Assembly (NCBI GenBank): GCA_025765615.1
Contig: JAIVFJ010000055.1
Span: forward strand, 275,078-339,077
Source of the DNA: Zopfochytrium polystomum
Taxonomy: Eukaryota; Chytridiomycota; Chytridiomycetes; Chytridiales; Chytridiaceae
Direction of reading: 5' to 3'
DNA: 64,000 nt
Shown: positions 1 to 11,518 of the stretch, piece after piece
Numbering within the stretch: the first letter of the stretch is position 1
Layout: the number at the start of each line of letters is the position of its first letter
Notes under the pieces: model-generated
What the model saw: the letters and a program-made list of their open reading frames with translations, nothing else
What the model was told of the DNA's origin: nothing
Databases searched by the model: none
Made by a program: the position numbers and the translations under genes

Positions 1-1491
1 TGGAACAACGTAACCGTAAGAGAGCGGAACAACAACAGGCCCGCCACCGTAAATGATCGATCCAATAAAGTAAAAGGTTCCGAAAACGTTGACGGGCCGG
101 ACGTCCACCGACGACCGAAGGAAAATGGAGGCGATAAAGAGGACGAACCAAATCGACAAGAGGATGAATGTTGAGCGAATAGTGTAGGTGAAGTAGATGT
201 GGATGTCTTCTTCGGTGGCGCTTGAAACCGCGGCCGGCGTTGCCGAGGAGGCTGGTGAGGCTGGTGAGGCTGGTGCCGACGGTGCTGTCGCAGTTGTAGC
301 AGCTGGGGCGGCCGAAGGTGCGACGTTTCGCTTCCGCAAACCCTCACCGCTGGTTCCCACAGCCGATCCGTCTTTAGCTTCATCCTCAGGTTTCTGCTCG
401 TCGACAGCGACGGCTTCCAGCTCTGTCTTCGCTGCTGTCTGTGCCGCCTCCTTCTTCCGCTGTGTGTCTGCGCGCCACTGGTTTATCCGGCCCTCGATAA
501 AGGTAACGATGCCTCCAAAGGCCATGACAACGGGGATCACCCATGCGGTATTTGGGAACAAGATGACCATAGAAGCACCAATGACACCGAGACTGACGGA
601 TAGCTTGTCTGTGAAAATCTTGTTGCCGAGTTTGTAGGCTGCCCCAGCGACCAAAGCGACAGCGACAGCGGCAAAACCGTTCTGGATGTGCAAGACGAAG
701 GCGGGTATGCCTGAAGCGCCAAGTCGTGACACTCCATAGCCAAAGCTGGCCATGACGATTCCGCCAGGAAGACTATTTATGGAATAGAGAGTGTGTGTTC
801 GTATGTGTGCGTGAGCAGAGAACGCTTTTAGGTCGCACAACAATAGTAAGTCCCACCTCCATATGAGGAAACCAAGAACGCCCGGAAGAGCCCCGCCGCG
901 AATCAGAGATAAGGTGAAGGCCAACTGCGTCGAAGCCGGGCCGGGCAGCGAGTTTGAAATCGCAAACAACTCGGCAAACATGGTGTCGGTGAGCCATTTC
1001 TTCTTGCCGACAAAGAGATCCAGCATCAGCGCTATGTGAGCCTTAATTTTTTGGAAGTCGGAGCGCGACGTTGTCCGTCCGCGATCGCTTTGGTCAGTAC
1101 GGTGGCCCTTGTGCGCGGCCGAACCCGATCGAAACAAGGGGGGGCGGGCACTGTACCTGAGGGCCACCGAACGTGGTTACGCAGAGAGGAGCGTAATTGA
1201 CGGCGACCTCCCTGAGGCGCTCTGACAGGGGGATTTCCGAACGGGAATGAGGGGCAGCCGGCTTTTGAGCGATGACGGTGCCGGGCGCCGTGAGCGCGGC
1301 GGGCTCAGCGTCTGCAGCACCAGCAGCAGCCTGTTCTGGGTGTTGTTGTGTGTTGTGGACCGGATCAGACAAGTTTGCCGGCTCCGCGGACGATGACGGT
1401 GACAGTGACGAGCGAGGGGCGGCCGACGTTGTCGTCAACCAGGCTGGGTCGGCAGCGCCATCGTGGGCGTGCTGCTTGTCGCTACTGCTAT

Positions 1492-1526
<35 letters not shown>

Positions 1527-1576
1527 GTGCCGGCGGCAGCCGCCTCCACCACCACGGCGGCGGTGGGATCGCTCAT
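1..1576 (-). CDS. Chromate (CHR) family ion transporter, 3' end outside window
   Basis: This is a multi-pass membrane transporter of the CHR family (chromate/sulfate-type anion transport; substrate inferred). Exons on the minus strand are 1576-1157, 1041-857 and 772-1; the gene runs off the left edge. The roughly 110-residue N-terminus is Ser/Ala-rich and probably cytosolic. The family signature starts at about residue 125 with LREVAVNYAPLCVTTFGGPQ and continues AHIALMLD, SNSLPGPAST and LPGGIVMASFGYG. A charged Ala/Pro-rich linker follows at about residues 310-385, then a second hydrophobic half with a GGGPVVVPLL motif, the arrangement of long two-domain CHR proteins. Phases close: 420 nt (phase 0), 185 nt (phase 2), then a spliced Ser codon. 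The start is the first ATG of the open frame (MSDPTAA). About 458 residues lie in the window. A TC tract lies about 70 bp upstream of the ATG. Exon borders are inferred by eye. Confidence 0.88.
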
Positions 1577-1641
1577 TCGTCGAACGTGAGTGTGTTGGTT
1601 GAAAATGTGTGTGTTGGTTGAGGCTTGACATGTCTCCCCTT

Positions 1642-1642
<1 letters not shown>

Positions 1643-1686
<44 letters not shown>
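1643..1686. repeat. (TC)n microsatellite
   Basis: About 22 CT dinucleotides, immediately upstream of the transporter start; on that gene's strand it reads (GA)n. Confidence 0.95.
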
Positions 1687-1693
<7 letters not shown>

Positions 1694-2717
1694 CCCTTTA
1701 ATTTTTTCAACTTGATCTGGGAGATTTTCGTGAGACAGGCAGGCGGGCCAATGGTCGCCCGCGAACAAGTGCACGCGCGCTCGTCATTCATTCGGGAAGT
1801 AAACAAGCCACGCAATCACGCAATCACACGCAAATTCCCAAAAGAGGGACCGAACGTCATTTCGTTCTTTAGCCCTTCACAAGAAAGTGACATGCTTTTT
1901 CCACATGTTAAATATATCAAGGGGATGAAAAAAAAAAGAACAAAAATAAAGATGCTTCTTTACCCTTTAAAAGTCAGCATACCAAGATTGGCACGGAAAC
2001 TGAATTTTTCTCCTTTATAATTATGAAAGTTCGACTGAAACTAATCGGATCCTTGTGAAACTTTGAACTTTATAGCCCCACCATTTCTGCAAATGCAGTG
2101 TGAATAGTTTTGTTATTTTGTGTCAAATTGACGAAAATCACGTGCCAATATTGGCATGGTGCCGCCACCCATCACTCACTCAACACACACTGCACACTCA
2201 GAGATCCTGCGACATCCAAGCTCTTTTGGATCGCGTTTTTTTGGGTGAAGGTGGATCCAGCTTCTGTGCGTTGAATGACGCTTCACTTGTTCGTACATGT
2301 TCACAATCATCTTCGAGCAAACTGCTACTCAAAAAAACCAGAAGAAAAAAAAGCACAGATGGCTGACAAAAACACGCACCCAGTGCCAAAGAAATCTGGG
2401 AGAAACATTAAGGCAAACTGGGAGATGCCGTTAATAAACTCTGGTCACACAAAAAAATTGCTTTCTGGGCTTTCCCTGATAGCATTGAAACCATGGGCTG
2501 CATAATTACTTTACAATTATTGAGCTTGCAAAGGAGCTGCTTGATCAGAAAACCAACTTACGTGGAACTACTAGTATTCGCCCAAAGGGCTTCCTGATTG
2601 CGCAAAGGTTCAAATAACGCCAAGCAGGGAGCTCACTGGTGGGGATTCCTCCATATCACTGCAATTGGATTTTCTGACAAGAAGGTCTTCCACATGATCT
2701 CTGCCTGTGTCAGACAT
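1687..2717. other. Intergenic, no gene seen
   Basis: AT-richer sequence with only short, low-quality ORFs in both directions. Part of it (about 2020-2717) may be old transposon debris next to the truncated LTR, but I recognise no domain. Confidence 0.5.
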
Positions 2718-2811
2718 TGTTAGGCAGAACTGACTGGTTAGCAGCAAGAGGCACAAGACAGACCTGAACATATTGTGACTGTCAGTTATTGTTCTCATGA
2801 CGCCCATGGGA
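2718..2811 (+). repeat. Truncated 5' LTR of copia A1
   Basis: Begins TGTTAGGC and matches the first about 94 bases of the LTRs at 7596 and 57021. It then joins directly to internal sequence that in copy A2 lies at about 57828, so the rest of the LTR and the primer region are deleted. Confidence 0.85.
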
Positions 2812-2893
2812 CAGCAGGAGCTACAAGAGATTTGATAAGGGGGTCCAAAAAGTCGATACCACTACATTCAACTACAATTTTGTCCTTTCTTGT

Positions 2894-4135
2894 GTGACAA
2901 GTCACCCCAGCTGGACACCAAATTGCTCCAAATTCTCTCTATTCCATTCTCCTACACTCTCCAAAGGAAAACACCACCAAAACTTCGATCCTTGGCCTGA
3001 AATTTGGCACATGATCGCTATTCAACAGTGCCAACCTGCTATTCCGTTTCAGAATTTTCTGTCCATCAATCAGCTTGCAACAAGCATTGTGTGCAACAAA
3101 CATCTTCTAATCTGGACCATTTTTTCCATCGAGTACAGCATCAAACAACTCCTAGAGTCACTATTTGTCACTGCTGCACTGTTGAGCAACTCCTCCAAAT
3201 TTTTCCAGCTACTGGTTTTCTCCTGCAACAGAATCATCACTACACACAACGCAATGTCATCCAACCTAAACTCTTTTGTTGGCATGTTCACTGGCAAGAT
3301 ACTGACAGAATTCAATGACTTTATTAGCAACCTTCAGATCAAGGTTATTGGTGAAAAGGGAATTCAGAACTTAACACAGACAGACCTATTCCCTCTTGAG
3401 AGACCTTTCTGCAACAAGGAGGCCTACCATACGTACGTCACACACCTACCCAAGGATCAGTGGGATGGATGGCGTTTCTGGCTGCACTGTCGAAATGGTG
3501 GGCACAGCACACCAGAGCCAAAGGCCGGCAAAACACTCTCACCAAACTGTCTCTATGTACCAACTGCCCTTGAGCAAGCTAATGCTGGACCAATTGTGGC
3601 TGTCGAAGAAACTGTCAAGTACTGGATTCAGCATCACATCATGACTTCATCAGAGTTCATGAATGCCATGCTGAAGATGCATCAAGGAGGACGAAACAGC
3701 TCAGTCAGCTTTGACGATCAGGCTTCTAGACCTCGCACTTGTTTGAGCTGTGCTGCAACATTCACCTCTATCGAGACTGTGCGGCTGCCATTCGCCAAAC
3801 ATTCAACAATTCCCGCCCATCCAGCTTGATTGATGATTTTGAAAACGGATGGTTGGGCTGCAGCTACGCACAGACACTCAAAGCCCCTTGCTTTACCAAG
3901 ATCTGAATTCTTATGTGTGTGAGATTGAGCAACTTCAGCAACTATTCATCCAAGGTCATGGCCAGAACTGACTTGATGAGTTTGTGCAAACTGCAGAGCA
4001 AACTGCGCGCAGACCTTGCGCGCGGCTCAGCTCATAGCTGTTTTGGACCATTTTTGGCAGCACTTTGAAACAATGATGCCCGCTTTAACGATCTACAGAA
4101 CATCATGGATGAGCTTACTGCTGTCTTGACTGCCC
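2894..4135 (+). pseudogene. copia A1 gag-like region
   Basis: The longest open piece is 2894-3829. The recognisable stretch FNDFISNLQIKVIGEKG near 3313 is shared with copy A2 at about 58322. The frame breaks repeatedly after 3830, where the homologous A2 sequence continues. A Gln/Asn/Arg-rich tail lies before the protease region. Identity as gag rests on position and on the paralogous copy. Confidence 0.7.
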
Positions 4136-4630
4136 TTGAGGCAGATGAAGAGGAAGACCGCAGGAACTGCTGCAACAACTGCAACTGGTGTCAAGGGGGC
4201 AACAACCACTGTGATAACAATGACAACTGCAACGACAGACACCACTGAAGTGACTATAACCAAGGTCGAAATGACCTTGAGCAAGCAGAATGAAAGAATC
4301 GCCAAGGAAGCAACTACTGGAACAATGACAACAGGGGACCCAACACCTGAGACAACCAAAACTGCTCTTGCTCCCTGTTTCGTGGGGATAGGTCCTGCTA
4401 CTGGTGTGGTTACCACAAGGCATATGCTCACCACATGGACAGGGACTGTTGTGACCAGGAGTCACCCATAGGCTGGAGCCAAAGGCTACCTCAATCCATC
4501 GACATCTTGGAAGAGCACTGGGTGTGAGATGTGGGTGGAGATTCCAAGCTTGGCCACCAATGCACACACACACAAGTCTGAGCACTGCCTGCACATGCGC
4601 TAAGCCAATGCCATCTCAGCCAGGCTCCAA

Positions 4631-7560
4631 ATGCAGCACTTCACACCAGCTCAACCAAAACATGCTTCAGCCTCAGCAACTGTGGCTGTACTGCAAGCAA
4701 CTCTTGTTCCTTTCTCTGGATTTCACCCTCAATCTGCTACAGGAGGGCCATCTATTTCTTCTTCTTCTCAAATAAACGGTCCCTCTTGCTTCTACTTCTT
4801 TGTGAACACTGCAACAGTGAGCGCGTCACACACAGTCATAGCCTCTCTTCCATACATGATTGATTCTGAGCTGTACCCACAATGATCCCACAATGGGAGC
4901 AATTCACTGAGTACCAACAATTTGAAACTGAACACCATGCCTGCCTAGCAGATGACCATGAATGCCACATCGAAGGAATTGGATCTGGCACTCTCCCTTT
5001 TCGTGGTTTTGATGTGGTGCTCTGCAAAGTGCTTCATGTCCGATTACTCAAGGAACTGCTCCTCTCTGTGTTGCATGTCCTCCAAGACCCAACTGCTGGG
5101 ATGCTATTCACTCAAGATTCTGTCTTTCTTCTTGATCTTACTACACTCGCATCTCAACACAGCATCAAGATTGGCAAACAGCACGACGGCCTTTACTATC
5201 TCATCCCAGTCCAGCACCCAGCTGCACAGAGGACAATTTCAGTTGAGCCCATTGCCTACGCATCACCAGCAACTGCACTCGACCTTTGGCACCATCATTT
5301 TGGCCACACCCACCAAGAGCAAGTTCGCGGCACTCTCAAGTCTGGTGATGTCGATGGTGCTCCTGCTCCACCACCAACAACACGTGAGCCTTGCCTCAAT
5401 TGCAATATGGCAAAGATGCTCCTTTCAAGCCTGTTGAGCCACCACTTGACTCTTACCATCGATTATCCAACTCTCCTCCTGACGGTGCACCCTCCACTCG
5501 TACTCACCAGCAACTGCGCCAGGCTTCCAGGGGGGGACAGCCGCCATCATCATCAACAAACACCTCAGATCAACCTCCAACTCTTCCCCAAGATATGGAA
5601 GACAATAATGACGATGATGACGGTTGGAACCCTGACACATTCACTGTCGTCGTGGGCAAAGATGAAGACAAACCTGAAGAGCCCTAGCTCCATCGGCAGA
5701 TCGCATCGCAGCATCCATCAACACTGAACCGGAACCTGTCATTGAATCACCACTTCCACCATTTGTCATTGTCAACATCAAAGATGCACCAACTGGACTT
5801 TGCAAACCACTTGCAAATCAAACCATCACTCACCATCTCTTGCAACTCTACCTTGCATCAACCAAACCAGAACCACACTTCCCAAAGCACTTCCCAAAAG
5901 AACTAATCCACCAACCACAACTCCCACCAGTGCCGTTCCCAAAAGGAAGCCCAGGCATCAGACTATAACAAAGAATGGACTGCATCTGAGCTTGAGGGGC
6001 TTTACTCTCTCATGGACGAGCACAAGGTCTGGGAATGGGCAGTTCTTCCTCCTGGCAAACATGCAATGTTCTGCAAATGGGTTTATGCCTACAAGCTTGA
6101 CCCCTTTGGCTGGTTGAAGCGACAGAAAGCCTGTCCTGTCACATGTGGAAACACCCAGCGCGAAGGCATAGACTACACCGACACCTTCATCCTGTTGTCC
6201 AGATCCAAGCCATCCAACTGCTCATTGCAATCAGCCTTGCTTTCGACCTTGAGTACCACAGCATGGATGTCAACACAGCCTACCTGTACGCTTTTCTCAA
6301 AGAAGTCATCTACATGCTTCCACCAAAAGGCCACGAGCGATTCACTCCAGATGGAAAGAAACTATTCTGCAAACTCCTCAAGAGCCTCTATGGACTCCAT
6401 CAATCTGGACGCAACTGGTTCCTGACCCGTTCATTGTTGAGAAACTTGGCTTTAACCAATCTTTTGCCGAGCCCTGCCTCTTCTTTCAAGTAGACCCTCA
6501 GCAGCAAATGTTTGAAATCATCTTTGTCTTTGTCGACAACATCAATGTCATGGCCAACACCCCAGCTCTTGTTGCAAAAATTGAGGATGCTTTTCGTGCT
6601 GAGTACAGCATGTCCCTCGAGGAAACCACTGTCAGCCAAGTGATTCACATCCACCTCGAGTGCAACACTGAAGGCATTTGGATGGCCTAGTCGAATACAA
6701 CAGGACAATTCTCACTGAAGAGAAAATGTGGGATGACCTTGACATTGCATCAACTCCAATGTCTATCACCTTTATGCATGACGAAACGTCAATCGAACTC
6801 AGTGAGAGCGACTCAAGCTGGTATCGGTCCACACTCATGAAAATTCAATACCTCGCAACACAAACTCAACCAGATATCGCATTTGCAACAAATGTACTCT
6901 CCCAGTTCCAACTGAAGCCACGCCGTCGCAATACACTCCACTGCCTGCTTTGTTACCTCCAAGGCACGTGGGACTACAGATTATTCTACAGGCAAAGCCA
7001 CAAGCCACTATGGCTCTCCACAAATGACACCCTTGAACCAGCTGCATATGCTGATGCATCCTATGGGGGCAAACCTGGAGACTGCACATCGCACACTGGA
7101 TATGTCTTCTTCCTCATGGGTGCCGCTGTCTCTTCGGTCTCATGCAAACAACATCGAGTATTGCTATCCTCCACAGTAGCAGAATACTACTCACTCTCTG
7201 AAGCCTCCAAGAAGCACAATGGCTCCTAGCTGTATTATCAGAGTTGCAACTCCCTGCACAGCAGCCACTACCAATCCTCAAGAACAATCAATCTGCAGTT
7301 GCACTAGTGCTCAATCCTCTCACACTTGCTCACACAAAACACATTGACATATGTGCTCATTTTCTCAGACAAGGTGTAGCCACTGGAGAGATCACTGTAC
7401 GCTACGTACCAACCAGTGACCAAATCGCAGACATTCTCACAAAACCACTCTCAACGTCTCAGCGCCAGCGACTGACCTCACTACTTGGCCTGCGACCCCA
7501 CTCCAACCTTTTGAACACCCTTTCAGTCAAAGCCTCAGACACTGACACACACTTTGCATA
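4631..7560 (+). pseudogene. copia A1 pol remnant (protease, pre-integrase, RT, RNase H)
   Basis: The protease site reads MIDS and is then frameshifted (A2 keeps DSG). The pre-integrase zinc-binding region (LWHHHFGHTHQEQ ... CLNC) is at 5285-5406. The integrase catalytic core is missing. RT pieces lie at 6060-6680: WVYAYKLDPFG, SMDVNTAYLYAFL and SLYGLHQSGRNW. The catalytic motif is FVDN at 6527-6545 where A2 has FVDD. RNase H is at 7041-7230 (ADASYGG, STVAEYYSLSEA). The end contains HTKHIDI and IADILTKPLS (7330-7455), the usual copia pol terminus. Confidence 0.88.
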
Positions 7561-7595
7561 ACAGGTGCTACACCCATGGCCATTGTGCGGGGGCG

Positions 7596-8004
7596 TGTTA
7601 GGCGGAACTGACTGGTTAGCAGCAAGCGGCACAAGACAGACCCGAACATATTGTGACTGTCATTTATCTTTCTCACAATGCCCATGGGAGAGCAAGCCAC
7701 CACCAATGCAGACCCGGGTGCTGGCTTGCGCTGTTGGGAATACTCTGAGTATTAAGTGGAACAGAAAGCGAGTGTAAACAGTTTTCCTACTCCTCTGCTC
7801 AAGCAGATAATATAGGAGAGGTTTTTACCTGTGGCAGTCACACTTGCCTTGCAACTATTACAGTGTGCATATCATCATTAAATATCAATAATTCATAACA
7901 GAGTTTTTTTTCTCTTCCTCTCCAAGTTGGGGAGAAGGACCACCCACAAACACACACATCCACTTCATTCACTCCTTCCACTCACTCAGAGTAGACTGTT
8001 TACA
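7596..8004 (+). repeat. 3' LTR of copia A1
   Basis: 409 bp, TGTTAGGC ... TGTTTACA (TG...CA ends), preceded by a G-rich polypurine-like tract at 7587-7595. Matches the 412-bp LTR at 57021-57432 over its whole length. Confidence 0.88.
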
Positions 8005-8267
8005 TGTAGCACCTGTTATGCAAAGCGTGTGTAAGGTCTGAGGCTTTGACTGAAAGGGTGTTCGATCGGAGCAGGGTCAGAAGCCAAGTAGTGAGGTCAG
8101 TCGCTGGTGCTGAGACGTTCACTTAATACTCGGAGTATTTGTCAACAGCACGAGCTAGCGCCCAGGTTTACATTGGTGGTGGCTTGCTCTCCCCATGGGC
8201 ATTGTGAGAACAATAACTGACATTCACAATAGGTTTGGGTCTGCCCTGTGCCTCTTGCTGCCTAACA
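8005..8267 (-). repeat. Inverted duplicate of copia A1 3' end and LTR fragment
   Basis: 8005-8117 is the reverse complement of the pol 3' end (about 7458-7573). 8119-8267 is the reverse complement of the first about 150 bases of the LTR, ending CCTAACA. The piece is head-to-head with the intact 3' LTR, so the locus ends in a large imperfect inverted repeat. Confidence 0.85.
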
Positions 8268-8541
8268 CCAACTGCATCCACCCGCTACTGTCCCTACTAC
8301 TGGTGCGGCTGGCAGTTCGTTAACCTTTGGGAATACGCGGCATGGCGTAAGCGATTCAGTTGAACAGATGAAGGAGCGAGAGAGACAGAGTCACAGAGAG
8401 ACAGACAAAATCCACTCACATATGCAAAGACAGATCCATGCATATCGAGCGAAGGGCAGGAAAAAACCGGAAATATTTTAATTAATAACCCTTCTTTGCT
8501 CTCGCACAGCTGCAACCACCGTTTGGAGGCAATAAGAAAGC
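8268..8541. other. P450 upstream region
   Basis: Short spacer between transposon debris and the P450 start. It has an impure GAGA/GACA tract at about 8370-8407 and an AT-rich stretch at about 8470-8490. No gene seen. Confidence 0.5.
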
Positions 8542-10639
8542 ATGTTGGACATCTTAGCGTGGATCCCTTGGCTCTCGGGTACCCTGCGGTACATCTTTGA
8601 CAACCTGTTCGGCTTCCTCTGTGCGGGATTGATCGGCGTCCTCATCTGGTGGAAGTCCATCGTTGCATCGCAAGCAAAGTACGACTCCTCCTCCCCCCCT
8701 TCCCTCATCCACCTGCGATCCCCTTCGCAGCCCTCCCTCACCCCCCTTCCTTCATTCTACTCTGGTACGCCCGCTCACTCATGCGCCCGTTCCTTGTTGG
8801 GGTGTGCTTCTTTTTATTTTGCTTTGGAACTTCAGTGGAGTCACCTCATCCAAGGACGCTTCACAAGCCCCCACAGTCGATGTTACCATCGCCTCTTTGA
8901 CTCGTCGCTCCCTTACCTTCCCTCTCAAGATGCTCGAAAACACGGCCAAGCACGGCCGATACTATGTCAACTTTGTGATGGCCTCACCTATTGTTATCAC
9001 ATCCGATGGGAAAATCGCGGACGTTATTCTGTCGAAGCGCTTCAAGGGCACTCGGTAAGCGATCTATGGTTGATCCATCGCAATGCGACCATGTACGGGA
9101 CGCTAGCGAATCGTCCCTTTGGACAACCCTATCGACTGCTGTACTGACTTGTGCCTTTCCCCCCAATAGTGCTCTGTATAACGCTGAAGCGCCCGGTCTC
9201 CTTTCTAAGAATGGAGCTGACCACGAGCGCCTGAAGGGGGAAACTGTCAAGGCAGTTAACGATCCCCGTTCCATCAAGGCCGCCGTCTCGATCCTCGTGA
9301 AACGACTCCGCTCCGAAGCCTTCCCTGAATTTGAAGAGGCGTCGACAAAGAAGGACGCCTTTGACTTGCTCCCTGTCTTTGAGGAAGTCTTCACTGACGT
9401 TGTCTCTCTGTGGGTGCTTGGCATGGACGGTGACTCGGCCGACCACAAGAAGAAGACCGAGTCTCTGGTGGAAGCCAGGCGTACTCTGGCCAACTTGACC
9501 TTCCTCCTGCCCACTGGTTCGTTCGTAACCCCACCATTTAAATGATCGCGCCTCACCTCGATCGACTGATCGTAATCCCACAGGCTTGAACTGGTACTTT
9601 GATCGCATCCGCGACGTTATCCCACTCGCCGAGTACCTCGCGATTCTTCCCGGAGCTCGCGAGTACCTAGTGCGTCGCAACGCAAAGAACCGCTCCAGGG
9701 ACATTATCGCCGAGGCCGTCATTGCTGCGAAAGCCCGGTATGACGGAATCAAGGCCGGAACCTCTACACTTGGAAAGAACTCTGAGGAAGGCATTATCGA
9801 CCGCTTGTTCGAGATCGCCGACTCTGGCGAGGCGGAAAACAAGCTGACCATGGAGGAGATCATTGAAACCATCGAAGCGTAAGTGTGACCTGACGGCATA
9901 ACGTATGAACAAGTGTCGCTTACAAAAAACGCGTCGGGGACTTCACTATCCACATATTCCAATCCCACGTTTGCACATCCTCTCTTTCAAACACAGTGTT
10001 CAAGTTGCCGCCCAGAGCCCGCTGTTTGTTGCCCTTCCGAACCTCTTGTACCAACTCTCCCAGAACATGGCAACGCAGCGCGCCATCGTCGCGGAGCTCC
10101 AGCGCCTGCCGCGCGGGCCGACAGAGGCGGTGCGCCCGGACGACCTGCGGTCTCTCCCCGCGCTAGACCTCGCGGTCCGCGAATCCCTGCGCCTGTTGCC
10201 GCCGCTCCCGATGACGGCGAACCGCATCGCGGCGCAGAACATTTACAAGCTCCCCGGCATGTGGGCGCTCCCGGCCAACTACCACATCCTCGTCGACATC
10301 TTGTCGATGCAGCGGGACCCGGAGGTGTTTGGCGCGGACGCGGACAAGTTCAAGCCGGAGCGGTTCAAGCCCGCAGGTGGCGAGTCACTGGAGCTCGCGG
10401 GTCAGTTGGACGTGCCATTCGGCGCGGCGTACTCGCCGTTCGGCCGCGGGCCGCACGCGTGCCCTGGGCAGAAGGTTGCGGTCACGCTGATCAAGATCGC
10501 GGCGGCGGAGGTGCTGCGTAAGTACGAACTGGCGCCGGCGCCCGGCGCGGCCATCGGGCTGGACGGCTTTGAGTGCGCGCAGAACGCGCCGCTGCGCATG
10601 GTCGCCGGCAACCCAGTGATTGTGAAGAAGCGCAAATGA
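8542..10639 (+). CDS. Cytochrome P450 with atypical I-helix
   Basis: Haem-thiolate monooxygenase-fold protein, probably ER-anchored by an N-terminal hydrophobic segment (about residues 20-40, FGFLCAGLIGVLIWW). Exons are 8542-8678, 8836-9054, 9170-9516, 9584-9878 and 9997-10639; phases close to 546 residues, a normal P450 length. Diagnostic motifs: K-helix ESLR near 10175, the PERF-type FKPERFKP near 10349, and the haem loop FGRGPHACPGQ near 10438-10470 with the axial Cys. The I-helix region (AVQVAAQSPLFVALPN, start of exon 5) lacks the usual A/G-G-x-D/E-T-T acid-alcohol pair; Gln-Ser-Pro stands there. Family and substrate are not identifiable. No partner reductase is in the window. The start is the first ATG in frame with the membrane anchor. 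Confidence 0.9.
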
Positions 10640-11518
10640 AGAAGCGTTGAGTGGGGCAAAGGGTTGCGTGCCATAAACGGGGGTTGTTTTTCTTTTTTGG
10701 CAACCCTCAAATTCGAGTGGGAGGAGCTTTCTGTGCTTGTTCCTTTCCTCTGCTCCTTCTTTTCTGCTTTTCGTTTTTGTGCCTTTCTCTCTCTCTCTCT
10801 CTCTCTCTCCCCCTCTTTTCTGTGTTTCCACGCTCGCGGGTCTTTCGAGGGGGCTTTTTGGCAAGGGTATGGTTATGTCTAAGGGTTTCCTCTTGGTTTC
10901 CACCCGCCGCACTCCCTCTTTCTTTCTCTCTTTTTCTTTTCTTTTCTTTTTTTGTTTTCAAACTGGTTTAATGCTTCTGGTCTTTCTTGTTCTTCTGAGG
11001 GGAGGGGTCGGGGAGTTTGACGGTGGGTGGCGCTGGGCCTTTTTTTTCTTTTGCCAGAGCGCGGGTAATTTGAGTATTAAGCCCGATTTTCCAACGTTCT
11101 TCTTCGCTTCTCTTTGTCTCCCAGTCTCTCTCTTCGCTCTCGCACCCCCTCTCATATCATTAAAAAACTCTCTCCCCCCTCTCTCTCTCCTGTCTCACGT
11201 TCCCTTTTGCAGTCGGGTTCGCTCTTTGGGGGTGAGGATTGATTATTAGGAGGGTTGTTGTGGGAAGACAAGATAAGAAGCGGTCTTTAGGAGGTCCATC
11301 TTTCCCATGGTCATAGTGGGAGGGAGGTGTTTATCTTGTTTCTCTCTCGCTCCCTCTCTCTCTCTCTTTCCCCCCTGGTTATGTGTTAGGATCAGACAGA
11401 CAGACACAAAGCCGAACAACAAAAAAAGAAACGAAAACAAGAAAAGAAAAAAGAAGAAAAAAAGAAAATGGAAATAATAATCTTATCACTCGCTTCGACG
11501 GCAAAGGAAACAACAAAC
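10640..11518. other. CT-rich intergenic region
   Basis: Strongly pyrimidine-rich on the plus strand with CT microsatellites at about 10787-10811 and 11339-11370. It holds the P450 3' UTR and the amidohydrolase promoter. ORFs here are simple-sequence artefacts. Confidence 0.6.

Larger units (their letters stand above)
2718..8004 (+). mobile_element. Degenerate Ty1/copia retrotransposon, copy A1
   Basis: The order is truncated 5' LTR, gag-like region, protease and GAG-pre-integrase, reverse transcriptase, RNase H, 3' LTR, which is the copia order. Compared with copy A2 (57021-62709), A1 has lost most of the 5' LTR and about 0.7 kb behind it. It has also lost nearly the whole integrase core at about 5417, where the sequence jumps from the pre-integrase zinc-binding region straight into the integrase-RT linker. 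Many frameshifts and stops break the frames. No target-site duplication is visible. It is dead. Confidence 0.9.

Noticed and set aside
10650..11250. Hydrophobic Leu/Ser/Phe-rich ORFs resembling membrane proteins
   Set aside because: They are translations of CT/T-rich simple sequence.
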